Source: Sambucus nigra
Taxonomy: Eukaryota > Streptophyta > Magnoliopsida > Dipsacales > Adoxaceae
NCBI GenBank assembly: GCA_949130495.1
Contig: OX422216.1
Coordinates: 365,576,605 to 365,640,604, forward strand
DNA: 64,000 bases
Reading direction: 5' to 3'
The translations under genes were made by a program, and so were the position numbers. This document shows positions 22,478 to 36,175 of the stretch, one piece after another (positions within the stretch are counted from its first letter, which is position 1; the number at the start of each line of letters is the position of its first letter). The notes beneath the pieces were generated by a model, which was given only the letters and a program-made list of their open reading frames with translations, had not been told where the DNA came from and ran no database searches.

Positions 22478-23534
22478 GCCTCCAATTCGTATGTTAAACT
22501 AAGTTAGTGAGCGAATCTAACTTGGATAACTAGGTTATGTGAATACACATACTGGGATAGCACTTGGGAATATTTATATTTTGTGAGAATTTTTACTCGG
22601 TCGAAAGTTTGTATTAAATGTTATTTCAATATGTTCGTGAATACTGTAACATGATTAAATATATAATTTGGTAAATAATTATATATTGGATAATTAATAC
22701 ATAGTGAGAAATGTATTATGTGCATAACAGGTGTGAATGTTATGAAATTAAAAAGGGTAATGATTTAATTAAGTTTGACGTTTATAATAACTTAAAAATC
22801 ATGAATTAAGGCATACTCGGTTAGAGTAGGTAAATTTCAAGGGTTAAATAAGTATTGGGCCAAGAGCGTAGGACCTAATAAATTAAATGGAAGCGTTAGT
22901 AGTGCACATTAGAGGAGGGGTGAGGAAGTCCTCAAGAGAGTGCGGCACTAACTAAAATATGAAGAGCATGCATATTTATTTATTACTGCAAGTTAATCAT
23001 TTGTTAAATGTTTTCAAATGTTTTTGGGTACTAACCCTTGCTATAAAAAAATTTAAAAACCTTTTAGGTGTCCAGCCACAGGGACGCCAGGCTTGACTCT
23101 ATTCCAGATATCCTTTGCTGCAGCACATGTGGATGTTGCGGGGTTTTTGATAAACGCCTCCTTCTTTCATTCGTGTAGAGACTCTCTAGTAGTTATCTGA
23201 GCTTGTCGCTCACGTTCATTTATCAGTATTAGACTTGTTGAGATTTTCTACTTATCTTTACTTGTATTGGATATTTGGACCGATGGTTTATTCGGTTAAG
23301 TATTTTATTTGTGGATGGTTATTTTAGTTAACTATGATTGTGTATTATTTTATGTTCCGCATGAGTTTTATTTAATTAATTGAAAGATAAAAATTGGCAC
23401 CAATCTACTTTTCTCACTTAGGTGGTTAGTAATTAAAAAGACGACAGTGATGCTAAGAATGGGCCAACTGAGAAACCTTTTCTTACTTGATTTAGGACTG
23501 ATCACCAGGGATTAATTAGGCGGGGTGTCACAGA

Positions 23535-23546
23535 TGGTATCAGAGC
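23535..23546 (+). promoter_or_regulatory. Primer-binding site of element B, initiator tRNA-Met
   Basis: TGGTATCAGAGC two bases after the 5' LTR, complementary to the 3' end of plant initiator tRNA-Met. Reverse transcription starts here. Confidence 0.9.
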
Positions 23547-23722
23547 ATTAGGTTCTAGTGTCCTTAGGATCTGTGCGGCTTTCTACGTTTCAGTGTAGCA
23601 CTCGTTTGTTATAGAGCCCTATTATTAGGACTGTTGATTCATTTTTCGCTTGTGAGATATCGTATTTATGCTATGTATATTTTTGTGTAAATTGTGTACT
23701 TATACAATTCAATCTATTTCAG

Positions 23723-26700
23723 ATTCCACCGAGGAGACTCAGAGCGGAGAGGGCTGAGGCTAGGGATGAAATCAGGGAGGCTCATCAGGAGCCATAGGTA
23801 CCGCTACCACCACCCCCACCCGAGTTGATTTCCACTACTCAGGTGGCAGTGATAGTGGCCCAGGCGGTCGAAACAGCAATGAGAGCTATGGCAGCTCACT
23901 TTCCACAACCCCAGGCACCGCCTCCAGTGGCACCATCAGTTCAGGCTCCAGTGGGGCCACCATCTTGGCAGAGAGTTAAGGAGACCTTTCTGAAGGTTCA
24001 CCCACCTGAGTTCCGGGGTAGTACAGATGTGATAGAGGCTTGTGACTGGAAGAAAAAAATCCAGTGCCATCTGCGCATGCTAGAGTGTACAGAGGTACAG
24101 AAGCAGATGCTTGCTACCTTTCGTCTATCAGGGGCAGCCTTACAGTGGTGGGAGTCAGTTACCCCCGCCGGGGAGCGAGACTTGATGCCGATAGCAGAGT
24201 TTTGGGTGCAGTTCGACCGCAAATACTTTCCACCAGTAGTAGAGACTGAGATGAGGAAGAAATTCAGTGATTTAGTTCAGGGTGACCGATCAGTGGCAAA
24301 CTACGAGGAAGAGTTCACCCGTTTGGCAAACTTTGTGCCAAATGAGGTGAGCGATGAGGAGCGGAAGAAATCGAGGTTTATGGACGGTTTAGCCTGGCGA
24401 ATCAGGCAACACTTGATTGGGAATCCGGCGTTAGTAACGTATACAGACGTCGTTAATGCCGCACTTGTACACTGCCAGGACCGTCGCTTCCATGCGAAGG
24501 GGAGCAAGCGAATAGGGGAGCCGAGCCAACAGGGCAAGGCTATTACTAGTAGTGACACAAGTGGTGCTCAGCAGCAGGCGGGTAGTCAGCAAGGGAATCA
24601 GGCTAAGAAGTTTAAGCCTGGTGGTTTCCGACAGGGAGGACAGGGTTTCAGGCAGGGGTAGCCGGGCCCAAATCAGTAGCAGCAGGTTCCTCAGGGCCGT
24701 CAGGGCCAGGGGAACAATGGGGGAGGCCAGTAGGGCCAGGGCCAGCCGCGTCAGGGCCAACAGGGCCAACGACAGGGGGATGGTCAGAGACGCTGTTTTG
24801 TGTGTGGCCAGCCAGGACATTTCAATAGGGAATGCCCACAGAGGGGCAGAGGTCAACAGCAGGAGGCCCAACTGGGGCAACGGGGTCAATTACCACCAGC
24901 AGCACCAGCCCCACCCGCCCCACCTCAGCAGGGGCAGATGCACTACGGACGTGTGTATAACGTCCGGGATGTTCCTAATCCCCCAGCGCAGCAAGCACCG
25001 CCGGCAGTTGAGGGTATATTTCTCATTCATGGTTATGAGGGTAGTATACTCTTTGATATGGGAGCATCACATTCATTCATTAAATTAAATTTTGCTAAAC
25101 GGGCCGGACTACTAGAGACCGCGGGAGGTCTTTGGATGTGTGTAGAGTCGCCAGTTGGCAGCGGGGCTACGATTCACTCGATTTGTCGGGGTGCGGACAT
25201 TTTGATCGGGAGACTTAGTTTAGCAGCGGACCTACTAGTGTTAGATATGGAGGGGTACGATGTCATCTTGGGTATGGATTGGTTGGCAGGTTATCGGGCG
25301 ACGGTGGATTGCTACGAAAGGACTATCGTGTTCTCCATTCCAGGGCAGGAGATGTTCTTAATAGCAATGCCCCTACCCGAGGGAGGGCCACGCACACACA
25401 TGTATTACATTGAGGAGGAAACCTCACAGGAGGTGGCTATTCCGTTGGATTCAATCCCAGTGGTGAGAGATTTTGAGGATGTGTTTCAGGAGATACTAGG
25501 GTTGCCACCTAGCAGGGAAATCGAATTTGTGATCGATTTAGCACCGGGGACGAGGCCAATTGCTCAGGCCCCATACCGTATGGCCCCTTCAGAGATGCGT
25601 GAGCTGAGGGAGAAGATTCAGCAGCTTCTGGGTCAGGGTTTTATACGACGGAGTACATCGTCGTGGGGTACACCGGTGTTATTTGTGAAAAAGCGAGATG
25701 GCTCATTATGGTTATACGTGGACTATAGAGAGTTGAATAAGGCCACGATACGGAATAAGTATCCGCTGCCTAGGATTGACGACCTATTTGACCAGTTGAG
25801 AAGGGCGTCTTATTTCTCTAAGGTCGACTTAAGGTGAGGATATCATCAACTACGTATCCGAGAGGAAGATGTTCCGAAGACCGCTTTCCTGTCGCGGTAT
25901 GGATCTTACGAGTTCAGGGTGATGCCATTCGGACTCACCAATGCACCAGCAGTGTTCATGGACCTCATGAACAGAGTATTCAGGGAGTTTCTCGATCAGT
26001 TTGTTATCGTGTTCATTGATGACATCCTGATCTACTCTCGTACCGAGGAAGAGCACGCAGAGCACCTACATATAGTGTTACAGACATTACGGGATCACCA
26101 ACTCTATGCCAAATTCGGTAAGTGTGGATTTTGGCTACGGGAGGTCCAGTTCCTTGGCCACGTGGTGTCAGAACGGGGTATTGCGGTGAATCCAAGTAAA
26201 GTATTGGCGGTGAAGGAGTGGGGACAGCCCACGACACCAACAGAAGTGCACAGTTTTCTGGGGTTGGCCGGTTATTACAGACGGTTCATCAAAGGATTCT
26301 CAAAGATTGGGGCCCTTTGACGAATCTTACCCGGAAAGGGGTACCTTTCACTTGGAATGATCACTGTCAATTAGCCTTCGACGAGTTAAAGGACAAGTTG
26401 ACATCTGCACCCGTGCTTGCATTGCCGAAAGGAGGATTAGAGTATCGGGTTTACACTGACGCATCCTTACAGGGACTTGGGGGTGTGCTTCAGCAGGAGG
26501 AAAGGGCTATAGCTTATGCGTCCAGGAAGCTAAAGCCCCACGAGAGGAATTACCCCACTCCTGGAGTTATCAGCAGTCGTTTTTGCTTTGAGGATATGGA
26601 GACATTATCTCCTGGGGGAGCAGTTCACGCTATTCACGGATCACAAATCACTTCAGTATCTCTTCACTCAGAAGGATTTGAATATGAGATAGAAGCGATG

Positions 26701-28334
26701 GCTAGAATTCGTGAAAGACTATCAGATTGATATTCAGTATCATCCTGGAAAGGCTAATGTGGTGGCAGATGCATTAAGTCGGAGACCGACTGGGGAAATA
26801 TCAGAAGTCTGGAAAGCGAAGTGGAGAGAACTTCGATACGAGGATGATGTAGCCAGGGCTTGCATGTCAGCATTATCCATCACACCCGAGATCATTATGC
26901 GGGTTGTGAGGGCTCAGGCAGAGGATCAGACCTACCGGGATAGGGTGAGCCAGTTGCTAGCTGAGGGAGCAGAGGGCTACTCGATCAGCTCGGAGGGAGG
27001 CTTACGCCATAATGGGAGGTTGATTGTGCCAGAGGATGCGGAATTGAGGCACGTTGTTATGACGGAGTCTCATGGGTCGAGATTCGCGGTACATCCCGGT
27101 GGGGATAAGATGTATCAAGATATGAGGAGGCAGTATTGGTGGGCAGGGATGAAACGGGGCATAGCAGAGTTTGTTTCGAAATGTGCCACGTGTCAGCTTG
27201 TGAAAGTTGACCATCAGAGACCATCAGGGATGCTACAGCCACTTGAAATTCCTGTGTGGAAGTGGGAGAGCATCTCTATGGACTTCATTACAGGGTTACC
27301 GACATCACAGAAGGGTCACGATTCCATATGGGTTATTGTGGATCGGTTGACCAAAGTGGCCCACTTCCTACCGGTTCGCATAGACTTTGAGACGATGCGT
27401 TATGCACAGCTATTCATAGCGAATTATTAAACTGCACGGGGTACCGATTAATATTGTGTCGGATAGGGACAAGATCTTTGTGGCCCATTTTTGGCAGAGT
27501 TTTCAGGAGGCCATGGGCACGGAGTTACGTTTGAGTACAGCCTATCACCCACAGACTGACGGGCAGACCGAGAGAGTCAATCAGATGTTGGAAGATATGC
27601 TCAGAATGTGTATACTAGACTTTGGGGGAGGTTTGGAGAAATATCTTCCTCTGGTTGAGTTTGCGTATAATAACTCTTACCAATTCACGATCGGCATGGC
27701 ACCATTCGAGGCATTATACGGGAGACCTTGTCGTTCACCCGCTTGTTGGTTAGAGGTGGGGGACAACAAACTGTTGGGGTCGAATATTGTTCAGGAGACA
27801 TCTTCCAAGATAGAGTTGATCTGAGGGAGGATTCGGATAGCTCAGGATAGGCAGAAAAGTTACGCTAATGCTTCACGGAGACACGTAGAGTTAGAGGTTG
27901 GGGATCCGGTATTGGTCAGGGTGTCCCCCATGAAAGGGGTGATGAGGTTCGGCAAGAAGGGTAAGCTAGCACCGAGGTACGTGGGACATTTCCCTATTAT
28001 CGAGAGGGTGGGGCCTGTAGCCTACAGGCTGGGATTACCGGAGCATCTTCAACGGATACACGACGTGTTCCATGTAGCATCGCTGAAGAAATATCGCACG
28101 AGTGAGAGGGCCTTCTGGCACATTCCACTCGAAGAAATTGATTTACAGCCAGACATCTCATATGAAGAGAGGCCGGTGGCTATCCTAGACCGTAGCGAGC
28201 GAAAATTACGATCCAAGGTTGTTCCACTAGTTAGAGTACAGTGGGGTCATCACAACATTGACGAGTCTACCTAGGAGCGGGAGGAGGATATACGGGAGCA
28301 ATATCCAGAGCTTTTCATCACAGGTATGACCTAA
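23723..28334 (+). pseudogene. Element B gag-pol polyprotein, inactivated
   Basis: One gag-pol frame. The start is changed from ATG (kept in J at 56992) to ATT at 23723-23725, and a stop lies at 23795-23797. In order: capsid (about 23940-24500); zinc knuckle [14 protein letters not shown] (24794-24835); protease with FDMGASHSF (Asp at 25055); RT with FIDD (26012-26023); RNase H with YTDAS near 26450; integrase HHCC region (27072-27200), DFITGLP near 27281, SDRD near 27460 and QTERVNQ near 27568; and a C-terminal chromodomain (about 28160-28320). Further breaks: stops at 24659, in the Gln-rich linker (24677, 24731), at 25835, 27822 and 28272, and frameshifts near 26303, 26565 and 27428. The catalytic residues I could check are still present, so loss of function comes from the breaks. 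Confidence 0.9.
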
Positions 28335-28357
28335 TTTCGGGGAGGAAATTCCTTTCT

Positions 28358-28370
28358 AAGGGGGGGAGTA
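28358..28370 (+). promoter_or_regulatory. Polypurine tract of element B
   Basis: AAGGGGGGGAGTA directly before the 3' LTR; primes plus-strand synthesis. Confidence 0.85.
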
Positions 28371-30007
28371 TGTAAAACCCCACATTTTTCATGCATTAAA
28401 TATTTAATTAATTCGGGAATTGAAAATTACTTGTGAGTCGTAATTTAATTTAATTAATTAGGGAAATTTTATTTAAATATTAATCAAGGAGTAAATGGTT
28501 AATATTTACGGGAAGTTATTTACTAAGTGAATAGTAATTATTTATTTAAGTCATTTCGAGTATTAATGACAGGGTATGCACTTATCTCAACCGGAAGTCA
28601 GTATAGACTAAAGGGCTAAGGGGATAAATATTTTTATAAATTAATTCGGATGCCAATTCTGAGTGTACGGTTGAGTCCGGATGGGCCGAGATAGTCGAAA
28701 AAGTGTACCCGGGGGGTAGTAAACGGGTCACGGGGCATATTTAGACATAGCCGGGCCCACACGGGGGCATTTGGGTCACTTGGGCTTGGCCCATTAGGCA
28801 AAAAATGGGATTAGGTAAATTAAGGAATTGGGAGGAATAATAAAACGGCTGATAGGGTTTTAGAAAAGGCTAAGTGTATTAAGGAACCCTAATAGCAGTT
28901 AAAGGCAGTTTTGGGATCACTAGAGAGCCAACAAGGATCGTCTTCAACCTTGGAAATTCATCTCCGAATAAGACACTACGAAACCTAAGGCAAGTGGATA
29001 ACTTGCAATAGTATTGAATCTGTTTTGCAATTCATATTCATGTGATGTGTTTGATCAAAATTCGTTTTGGGTGTTCATGGCATAAACATGAGGTTTTGAA
29101 AATAATAATCTGATTTACGAATTTGAATGAGGATTCTTGTAGAAATCTGATATTATAAATTGATACATATCTGGTAGGATGATATCTGGATAATTAGAAA
29201 TGAATTTGGTGAAGGGATTTGGGATGTAAATGGGTAAGGAATTAAAGATGGATATTTCCCCAAATTCAGAAATTGTAGTTAATGGACGAATTAATGATGT
29301 TGGTGGACATTCTGGAGGTCCCTAATAAGGTTTCTAACATGTATTAATGTTAAGAGGGATTAAGGTTGCTGGTAGAGAAAACTAGGGTTTGGGAAAAATC
29401 GTCCATGGCTGAATCTGTCTTCGCGAAGGAGACGAAGACCTGCTCGATCGATCGATCGAAGGTCTGGGTTCGATCGATCGATGGTCGGCAGATTTTGACA
29501 GTTCGCCCAGTTTTCTTTTATATGAAGAAAATTTTAATTTAATCTTTTCCAGGAATTAATTTGGTGAGAAATTTATAGGTGGGTTTTAAATCTAATTAAT
29601 GGTGAATAAAGCTAATTTAGAATTTGGAGACGACTTAGTGTGACATCATGATTTAAAATTGTTGGGTTTTGGAGAAATTAGGTGTGACACACTAAAGTTG
29701 AATTTTTGGGAAGGTGTTCCGAAGAATTAAATATAGATGTAGTGAACAAGTCCGGTAATAACGGTTGAGGAATACCGAGTGATCAATCTTATTTAGGTAA
29801 AGGCTAAATAATTCGGGAGTCGAGAAGTTAGACTCGGGTGAGGGTAATTCGGACTTCGAGAGTAAGTTCAATTTTATGGTGGGGGTGACACCAAAGGTGA
29901 CTTAATTAATTAATGTGCGAATTAATTAATAATTAGAGTTGGACCATAAACTCTTAATAAATTAAATAGGCTTATGTTACGGGTTTTGTACATGGTGTAG
30001 CCGGGAC

Positions 30008-30064
<57 letters not shown>

Positions 30065-31327
30065 GGAGTGTGATAGTATATATATATATAGTGTGTGTGT
30101 TCATTAATATCAGTGATTGAATATTATTAGTATGTACTCTAGTGCTATAGGGGAAGGTTGCGCGCAGTGGATGAATCCCCTAGCTTGAGGAGTAGGGCGA
30201 GTATAATTCCAGGTCATAGCATCCGCTATATGGGTGAGGGGCATCTCACTTTCAGGGAAGGAATATGACCGCCTCCAATTCGTATGTTAAACTAAGTTAG
30301 TGAGTGAATCTAACTTGGATAACTAGGTTATGTGAATACACCTACTGGGATAGCACTTGGGAAAATTTATATTTTGTGAGAATTTTTACTCCGTCGAAAG
30401 TGTGTATTAAATGTTATTTCAGTATGTTCGTGAATACTGTAACATGATCAAATATATAATTAGGTAAATAATTATATATGGGATAATTAATACATAGTGA
30501 GAAATGTATTATGTGCATAACAGGTGTGAATGTTATGAAATTAAAAAGGGTAATGATTTAATTAAGTTTGACGTTTATAATAACTTAAAAATCATGAATT
30601 AAGGCATACTCGGTTAGAGTAGGTAAATTTCAAGGGTTAAAATAAGTATTGGGTCAGGAGCGTAGGACCTAGTAAATTAAATGGAAGCGTTAGTAGTGCA
30701 CATTAGAGGAGGGGTGAGGAAGTCCTCAAGAGAGTGCGGCACTAACTAAAATATGAAGAGCATGCATATTTATTTATTACTGCAAGTTAATCATTTGTTA
30801 AATGTTTTCAAATGTTTTTGGGTACTAACCCTTGCTATAAAAAAATTTAAAAACCTTTTAGGTGTCCAGCTACAGGGACGCCAGGCTTGACTCTATTCCA
30901 GGTATCCTTTGCTGCAGCACATGTGGATGTTGTGGGGTTTTTGATAGACGCCTCCTTCTTTCATTCTTGTAGAGACTCTCTAGTAGTTATCTGAGCTTGT
31001 CGCTCACAGTTCATTTATCAGTATTAGACTTGTTGAGATTTTCTACTTATCTTTACTTGTATTGGATATTTGGACCGATGGTTTATTCGGTTAAGTATTT
31101 TATTTGTGGATGGGTATTTTAGTTAACTATGATTGTGTATTATTTTATGTTCCGCATGAGTTTTATTTAATTAATTGAAAGATAAAAATTGGCACCAATC
31201 TACTTTTCTCACTTAGGTGGTTAGTAATTAAAAAGACAACAGTGATGCTAAGAATGGACCAACTGAGAAACCTTTTCTAACTTGATTTAGGACTGATCAC
31301 CCGGGATTAATTAGGCGGGGTGTCATA
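28371..31327 (+). repeat. 3' LTR of element B
   Basis: Starts TGTAAAACCCCAC and ends GGCGGGGTGTCATA (one change from the 5' LTR end). It has a complete 5' terminus, unlike the 5' LTR. The palindrome pair is at 29444 and 29470. Confidence 0.95.
30012..30090 (+). repeat. TA arrays in the 3' LTR of B
   Basis: (TA)n about 52 bp, conserved core CGGAGTGTGATAGT, then (TA)n of 14 bp. Array lengths differ strongly from those of the 5' LTR. Confidence 0.9.
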
Positions 31328-34300
31328 GAATCATAATGGAGATGACTCATTATACGAAATTCGGTGTGATTCGAACATCGAACATTTTAAAACGACCAGC
31401 GAGGGCTGTAAGAAGAACTGTGGGAGGAAAAGCTCCTTAGAAGACATAGAGCAATCGGGTAAGAGTGATTGGGACAAAAATCACCACGAGAATTACTTAA
31501 GTAAGAGATAGTAAAATTGTCACTCGGGAACTGTGGGTTCCCAGGACACAGTCATAGATAACGGTGGAGTGAATTTAGGGCCACCTAGCATAGTCGATAA
31601 AGGGAAAATCCGAGGGAATCCTTTGAAAACCCATCGGTGAAGATGCGGAAAAGAAAATGAGAAAGTATAACAGACCAGCGGAGGTAGAAAATTCGAAGGC
31701 AATTTTGTAGAGTGGGGCGTGATGTCACTCATAATTAAATTTGGAGTTAAAAACTATAGCTCTTAGGAGCATCATGTAGTGATTAGAGGCAATCACCACA
31801 TATGAAGATGTGCGTTTGAAATTTAGAGAGAAATTTGAGTACGATTTGATTGTGAAGTCTTCCATTCGATGTGGTAACAAAATGTGAGGGAAATTTTGAT
31901 GTTTAGAACAATGGGTAAGATAGAAACGGATCGTGAGAGAAAGGTTAAATTGCATAATGAACTTCGTACTTGGCAGAGGGGTATAAATTATCCAAAGGGT
32001 TTATAGTGGATAAAGAACTCGTGAGTAGAACACAAGCATGGATGAGAAATCCAGCTAGGATGACTAATGTTGATGTCCTCAAAGTTATACGGTTGCTAGT
32101 GATTGCAGTCCTTCCAATAGAAGGGAGTAAAGAGGGTTAACGAACCTTTTGAAGAGCAGAAACTGAATTTAATGGTGTTAGTGAAACCCCACATGACAGT
32201 ATACCCAATAGGGAACTCAATTAGATGATGTTAAGTGATTAACTTCAAGAGAACGATAAAGTCAATCAGTCTGTAGAGGCCAACCATAGTTCCGAATAGC
32301 TAGCGTATCCAAAGGGATAATGGAAGAATAATAGTGAGTTGAGACTTCCAGTCCGACAGAAGGACATGCCCAAAATGGTCAGTGGGACCAATGATGGGGA
32401 AATGGTTTGTGAAGTTTTCCTTATGTTAAGGAAGTAGAACTACAAGTGTTGAATGTGTCCACAATTGAGAAGTGAGACCGAAAAGATTAAAAATGGTAAA
32501 CCGTGCCTGTTAAGCATAACGATTGGAGGAGCGAGACTTCCAGTGAAAGAATTTGGGGTCAAGAGAATTAGGCCCGGGAAATTTATAACCCGGGAATGAT
32601 GGATTCAATCTGGACCAGTAGAGTCCTCGTTAATAGTAGCATACAGTATGTCAGAGTCTACGGGTCCCGGGATGTAAACGGGAGTTTTATAAAGCTATAA
32701 TTGAGGCATGGAGAGTTTGGGCCAACGTTTCAATAATGGGCGTGAAATCCACGTGATGGAATAAATTGTTCGTGATGAGAGAGGACAACCATAGGATGAA
32801 ATCCTAGGATGTATGATGATTACAGATGTTCATGGGTAGTGATGGCAGCTACGTGCTGAGACCCTGTGATTTGGCGAGACTGGTGAGGTTTGCTTCTTCC
32901 TTGTGAGTAAAGGATATATAGATTCTAGTGACATGGGTGTGACACAACTTTTATGTAAATTGGAAACCCTAAACTTAGCATGCGGGTTAAGTTTAGTGGG
33001 AACATTAGTTTTAACAGTCTTGTTACAAACGTATTTCTCGTTGTTAGCAGGGCATTTTGATGATTGCCCGTGAGTGAACCGGGTGGGCCCTAAGAATATG
33101 TTTTGTTATTATAATTTACTACTGCAGTGAGTCAGCTTTAGTAGAGTTTATTATGGTAATGTGTAGTGATTAATTATCGTCTGGTTAAACGATAGTAAAA
33201 AAAATGTAGTGATATGACTATTGTGTCGGATACTCCGGGCGGAGTGATCTTAGTTTTGTGCGGCGCCACCTGAAATAGGGTTGGGCCCAGATATGAGTAT
33301 ATATGAAACGTTCATGGTATTATAGACCTCAGTGAGTATAGTGTCTAATTATATGTGATTTTCGAGCATAGGAATTTATTTTTCCGTTAAGACTTAGAAT
33401 ACATTGTGTTCTTATCGAGCGGCAAAATATAGCTCGTTATATATCTATAGCGCCAAGTTCTTGGGATAGTGTGGGCGCCATGCTTCATGTTACATTTTTA
33501 GGGACATAAGAGTGGACGAGTAAACCTTTATGTCACAATACGTAGATTGTGGGAAAGTACATAGTAAGTACTGAAGGTCGTACGGACCTCAACAACCGGC
33601 TAGGTTAGATAGTAGTGTATCGGGGGGGTTCCTTGTTTGGATTTCGCTTTGCGAGACATCCCACGCATGAAACTAGCGAACGTCGGGAGTTGGAGGGAAG
33701 TTTGGTCGATAGTACATAAGTTTTGTATGTGGAATTATTATGCCTATAAAGGAATATAATTGAGAGTTAATAATTTGTTTATGACTTAAGGCTAATAGAC
33801 TAGCCAAGCCATAGTTTTTTTCGGAATAGATGAATGATACCATTGAAGGATGGTTTAAGTCATGATTAGTGGGGCGGTTGAGTGCACCCCTACCATATCA
33901 GCATAACGAGTGTGCAATAATTGATGTAAGAAAATTTTATGTTGTTGTATAATGATGCGCGAGGCATAGGGTGTATGGGCGCCCTGGGTGATTGAATCAG
34001 GTAGTGGATTATGATTATCATGTGAATTCGATAACATGTAGTCGGGTAAGCCGAAGATTATTCAAGAAGTTTTGTCAGAGACTTACGTTTCAAAATGAAA
34101 TTTAAATTTATTCAAGAGAGTATAAAAGGTATCAGAATACAAACAACAGTGGTGATGGGTTATGAAGTAGGTTAATATTGCAAGGATAGTCTTGCAGTGG
34201 GTCACCTGACGGAATGAAAAATGGTGGACAATTCGAAACCAGTAGGGGCTTCTTCCACTAGAGAATGGAAGATTATCCCCAAGGATCTTCTCATTTAGCT

Positions 34301-34998
34301 GAGATGGTGAGATTATAGGTACTAAGATGCAATTGAGTACGGCCTAATAATCATAGAGGGATGGGCAGGACAAGAGGTCTAATCGGATGCGAGAGAGAAA
34401 ATTTTATGTGGACCCTGAGATCTTAGAGGAGGACGGGAGCAGTACCTTCCACTAGTGGAGTTTGTGTCCAAATAACTCCTGTAAGTTCACGTTCGGGTAG
34501 AGTGCCAGTAGAAGTATGGCACGGTAAACTTGGTTGTTGTCCTACTTGATAGTTAAAGGTGGGAGACCAATTATGATTACAAATGTCGGGGAAGAATCGA
34601 TATTATCGTATATATTGTGTGTGAAATATATATTGCACAATCAATTTATTTGTATGAACGACACAAGACGAAGTCGTATGTATATGAAAAGATGATAAAT
34701 CTACTAAGGTGCAAATAGTAGAAGGCTAGATAGTGAATATCTAAAATAAAGTTGAAGTAGTGAAACTTAAGCATAAAGGCTTGGGCAAGAGCCTATATGA
34801 CAGGGTAACCTGGAGTTTAAAGCAAACACATGTGTAGTGTTCATTATTAAAGGTATTCGATAGCGTACTATATGGGTGGTACGGAGTAGCTTATTTGTGA
34901 GTGTCGGGATGCGATGCGCAATATTTTTATAGCGTTGTTTGTACCTGGTATACTTTTTTCGAATTTCGAAACGAAATTCCATTGTAGGGGGGGAAGTA
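31328..34998 (+). pseudogene. Heavily decayed Ty3/gypsy interior leading to LTR C
   Basis: Little coding signal is left over 3.7 kb. Near 34330-34530 a recognisable integrase remnant lies in broken frames: LSTA at the start, DGQ in the QTDGQTER region, then an SLCPNNSCKFTFG-like stretch matching the usual FAYNNSY..IG motif. The end (34950-34998) has the usual pol tail, with cgaaacgaaattcc and a G-rich tract before LTR C. The rest (31328-34300) shows no domain I can name. Same strand as LTR C, so this should be its interior. Confidence 0.55.
34984..34998 (+). promoter_or_regulatory. Polypurine tract before LTR C
   Basis: GTAGGGGGGGAAGTA immediately upstream of the TGTAACAACCC start of LTR C. 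It marks C as a 3' LTR. Confidence 0.8.
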
Positions 34999-36175
34999 TG
35001 TAACAACCCGTATTTTTTACGATTTAAATAATTATGTGATTAATTATTATTATTATGGGAATAAATATGCAATTAATTATTGTTGTTGGAATTAAATTAA
35101 AATGTGAGAAGTTAATTTGTTATTAATTCGGATTAAAATAATTATTAACTAGCGTGCCAATGGTTAATACTAATTGTTGAGATTTTTTTAATATTACCGT
35201 GTGATATGAAATATGGAATTATGATATTTGATAAATTGTCGGAAGTGAGAAATACGACAGTTTGGTAATTTAAGTCTGACACGCATGTGAGTCGTGTCGG
35301 GACTAATTGAATGGAATAAAAAGAGAATTTTTTTATTAACTCGTATGATCATTTCGGTTGCTCCATTGAGTCCATAGTGGCCGAGATAGTCAAAATAGTA
35401 TACCCGGGTGTTTAGTTTGGGTCCCGGGGCGATTTTTATTATAATCGGCACCCCGAGAGGGCATTTTGGTAAATTATATTTTTGCGCTAAATTAATGGAA
35501 AAAAATTGGGATTTATTATATCATCCAAGAAAGTACATTAGGGTTAAGAAGTGGCAGGAAGTTAGAACGTCCATGGAGGGTGTGAGGGAGAACCAAATTC
35601 CAAGAGAGAAGACTCATTTGGCATCACCTTGCATAATCGTGACCACTAACGCGTAGATCGAGAAGAGAGGAACGCGTATGTACCAACATCACCAACGGAT
35701 CAGACCATCATATTCGAGGCAAGTGTTTATTACTTGCTTTTTTTAGCAATAATCATGCTTATGTTAGTATAAGTGGAATTAATCATGATTTATATGTTAA
35801 TTGGGTGAAAATTGGAGATTTAAATTATGATTAAGAATTGGTTTAATTAGTGATTGGAATTCCTTCATGTATGTAGAGGATTAATCACGGAATTTGATTA
35901 TATATTGATGAACGAATCTAGGTGGATTAGGTTCTGTAATTGAAAATTTTGGAAACTAGGGTTCATATGAATTAATTTGGGGATTTTACATATTTATGAT
36001 GATTTATGACGAATTAATGATCCTAGGAGGTTAGGAATGATTTATAACCTGTTAGGTGTTGATGGGTATTGATGACGAGTTGTTGGGAATCGAATCTTAG
36101 AGGTTTTTAGGTTCAAAAAAGGAGGAAAACGCTGAAATTTGGTGAAGAAGACGAACAGTGCAATCTCGCGCGAAG

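Larger units (their letters stand above)
20613..23532 (+). repeat. 5' LTR of element B (first 27 bp missing)
   Basis: Matches 28398-31327, ending GGCGGGGTGTCACA. Contains a palindrome pair (21659-21697), two TA arrays around a conserved core (22227-22299) and a nested inverted-repeat block (22385-22477). Confidence 0.95.
20613..31327 (+). mobile_element. Element B: full-length Ty3/gypsy chromovirus (Tekay/Del-like), defective
   Basis: About 10.7 kb: 5' LTR, initiator tRNA-Met primer site, gag-pol in one frame, polypurine tract, 3' LTR. LTRs are long (2.92 and 2.96 kb) and about 97% alike over a sampled 235 bp, so the insertion is fairly young. The domain order protease-RT-RNase H-integrase-chromodomain places it among chromoviruses; gag style and LTR length fit the Tekay/Del group. 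The 5' LTR lacks its first 27 bp. The left flank belongs to LARD2 and the right flank to another relic, so the left junction is rearranged. Confidence 0.95.

Noticed and set aside
23535..23546. tRNA gene at the TGGTATCAGAGC sites (also 56804, 62223)
   Set aside because: Only the 3'-end complement is present, directly after LTRs, so these are primer-binding sites.
24431..24889. 152-aa minus-strand frame opposite gag of element B
   Set aside because: It is a shadow of the Gln/Gly-rich gag linker; low-complexity Leu/Ala-rich translation with no sign of its own selection.
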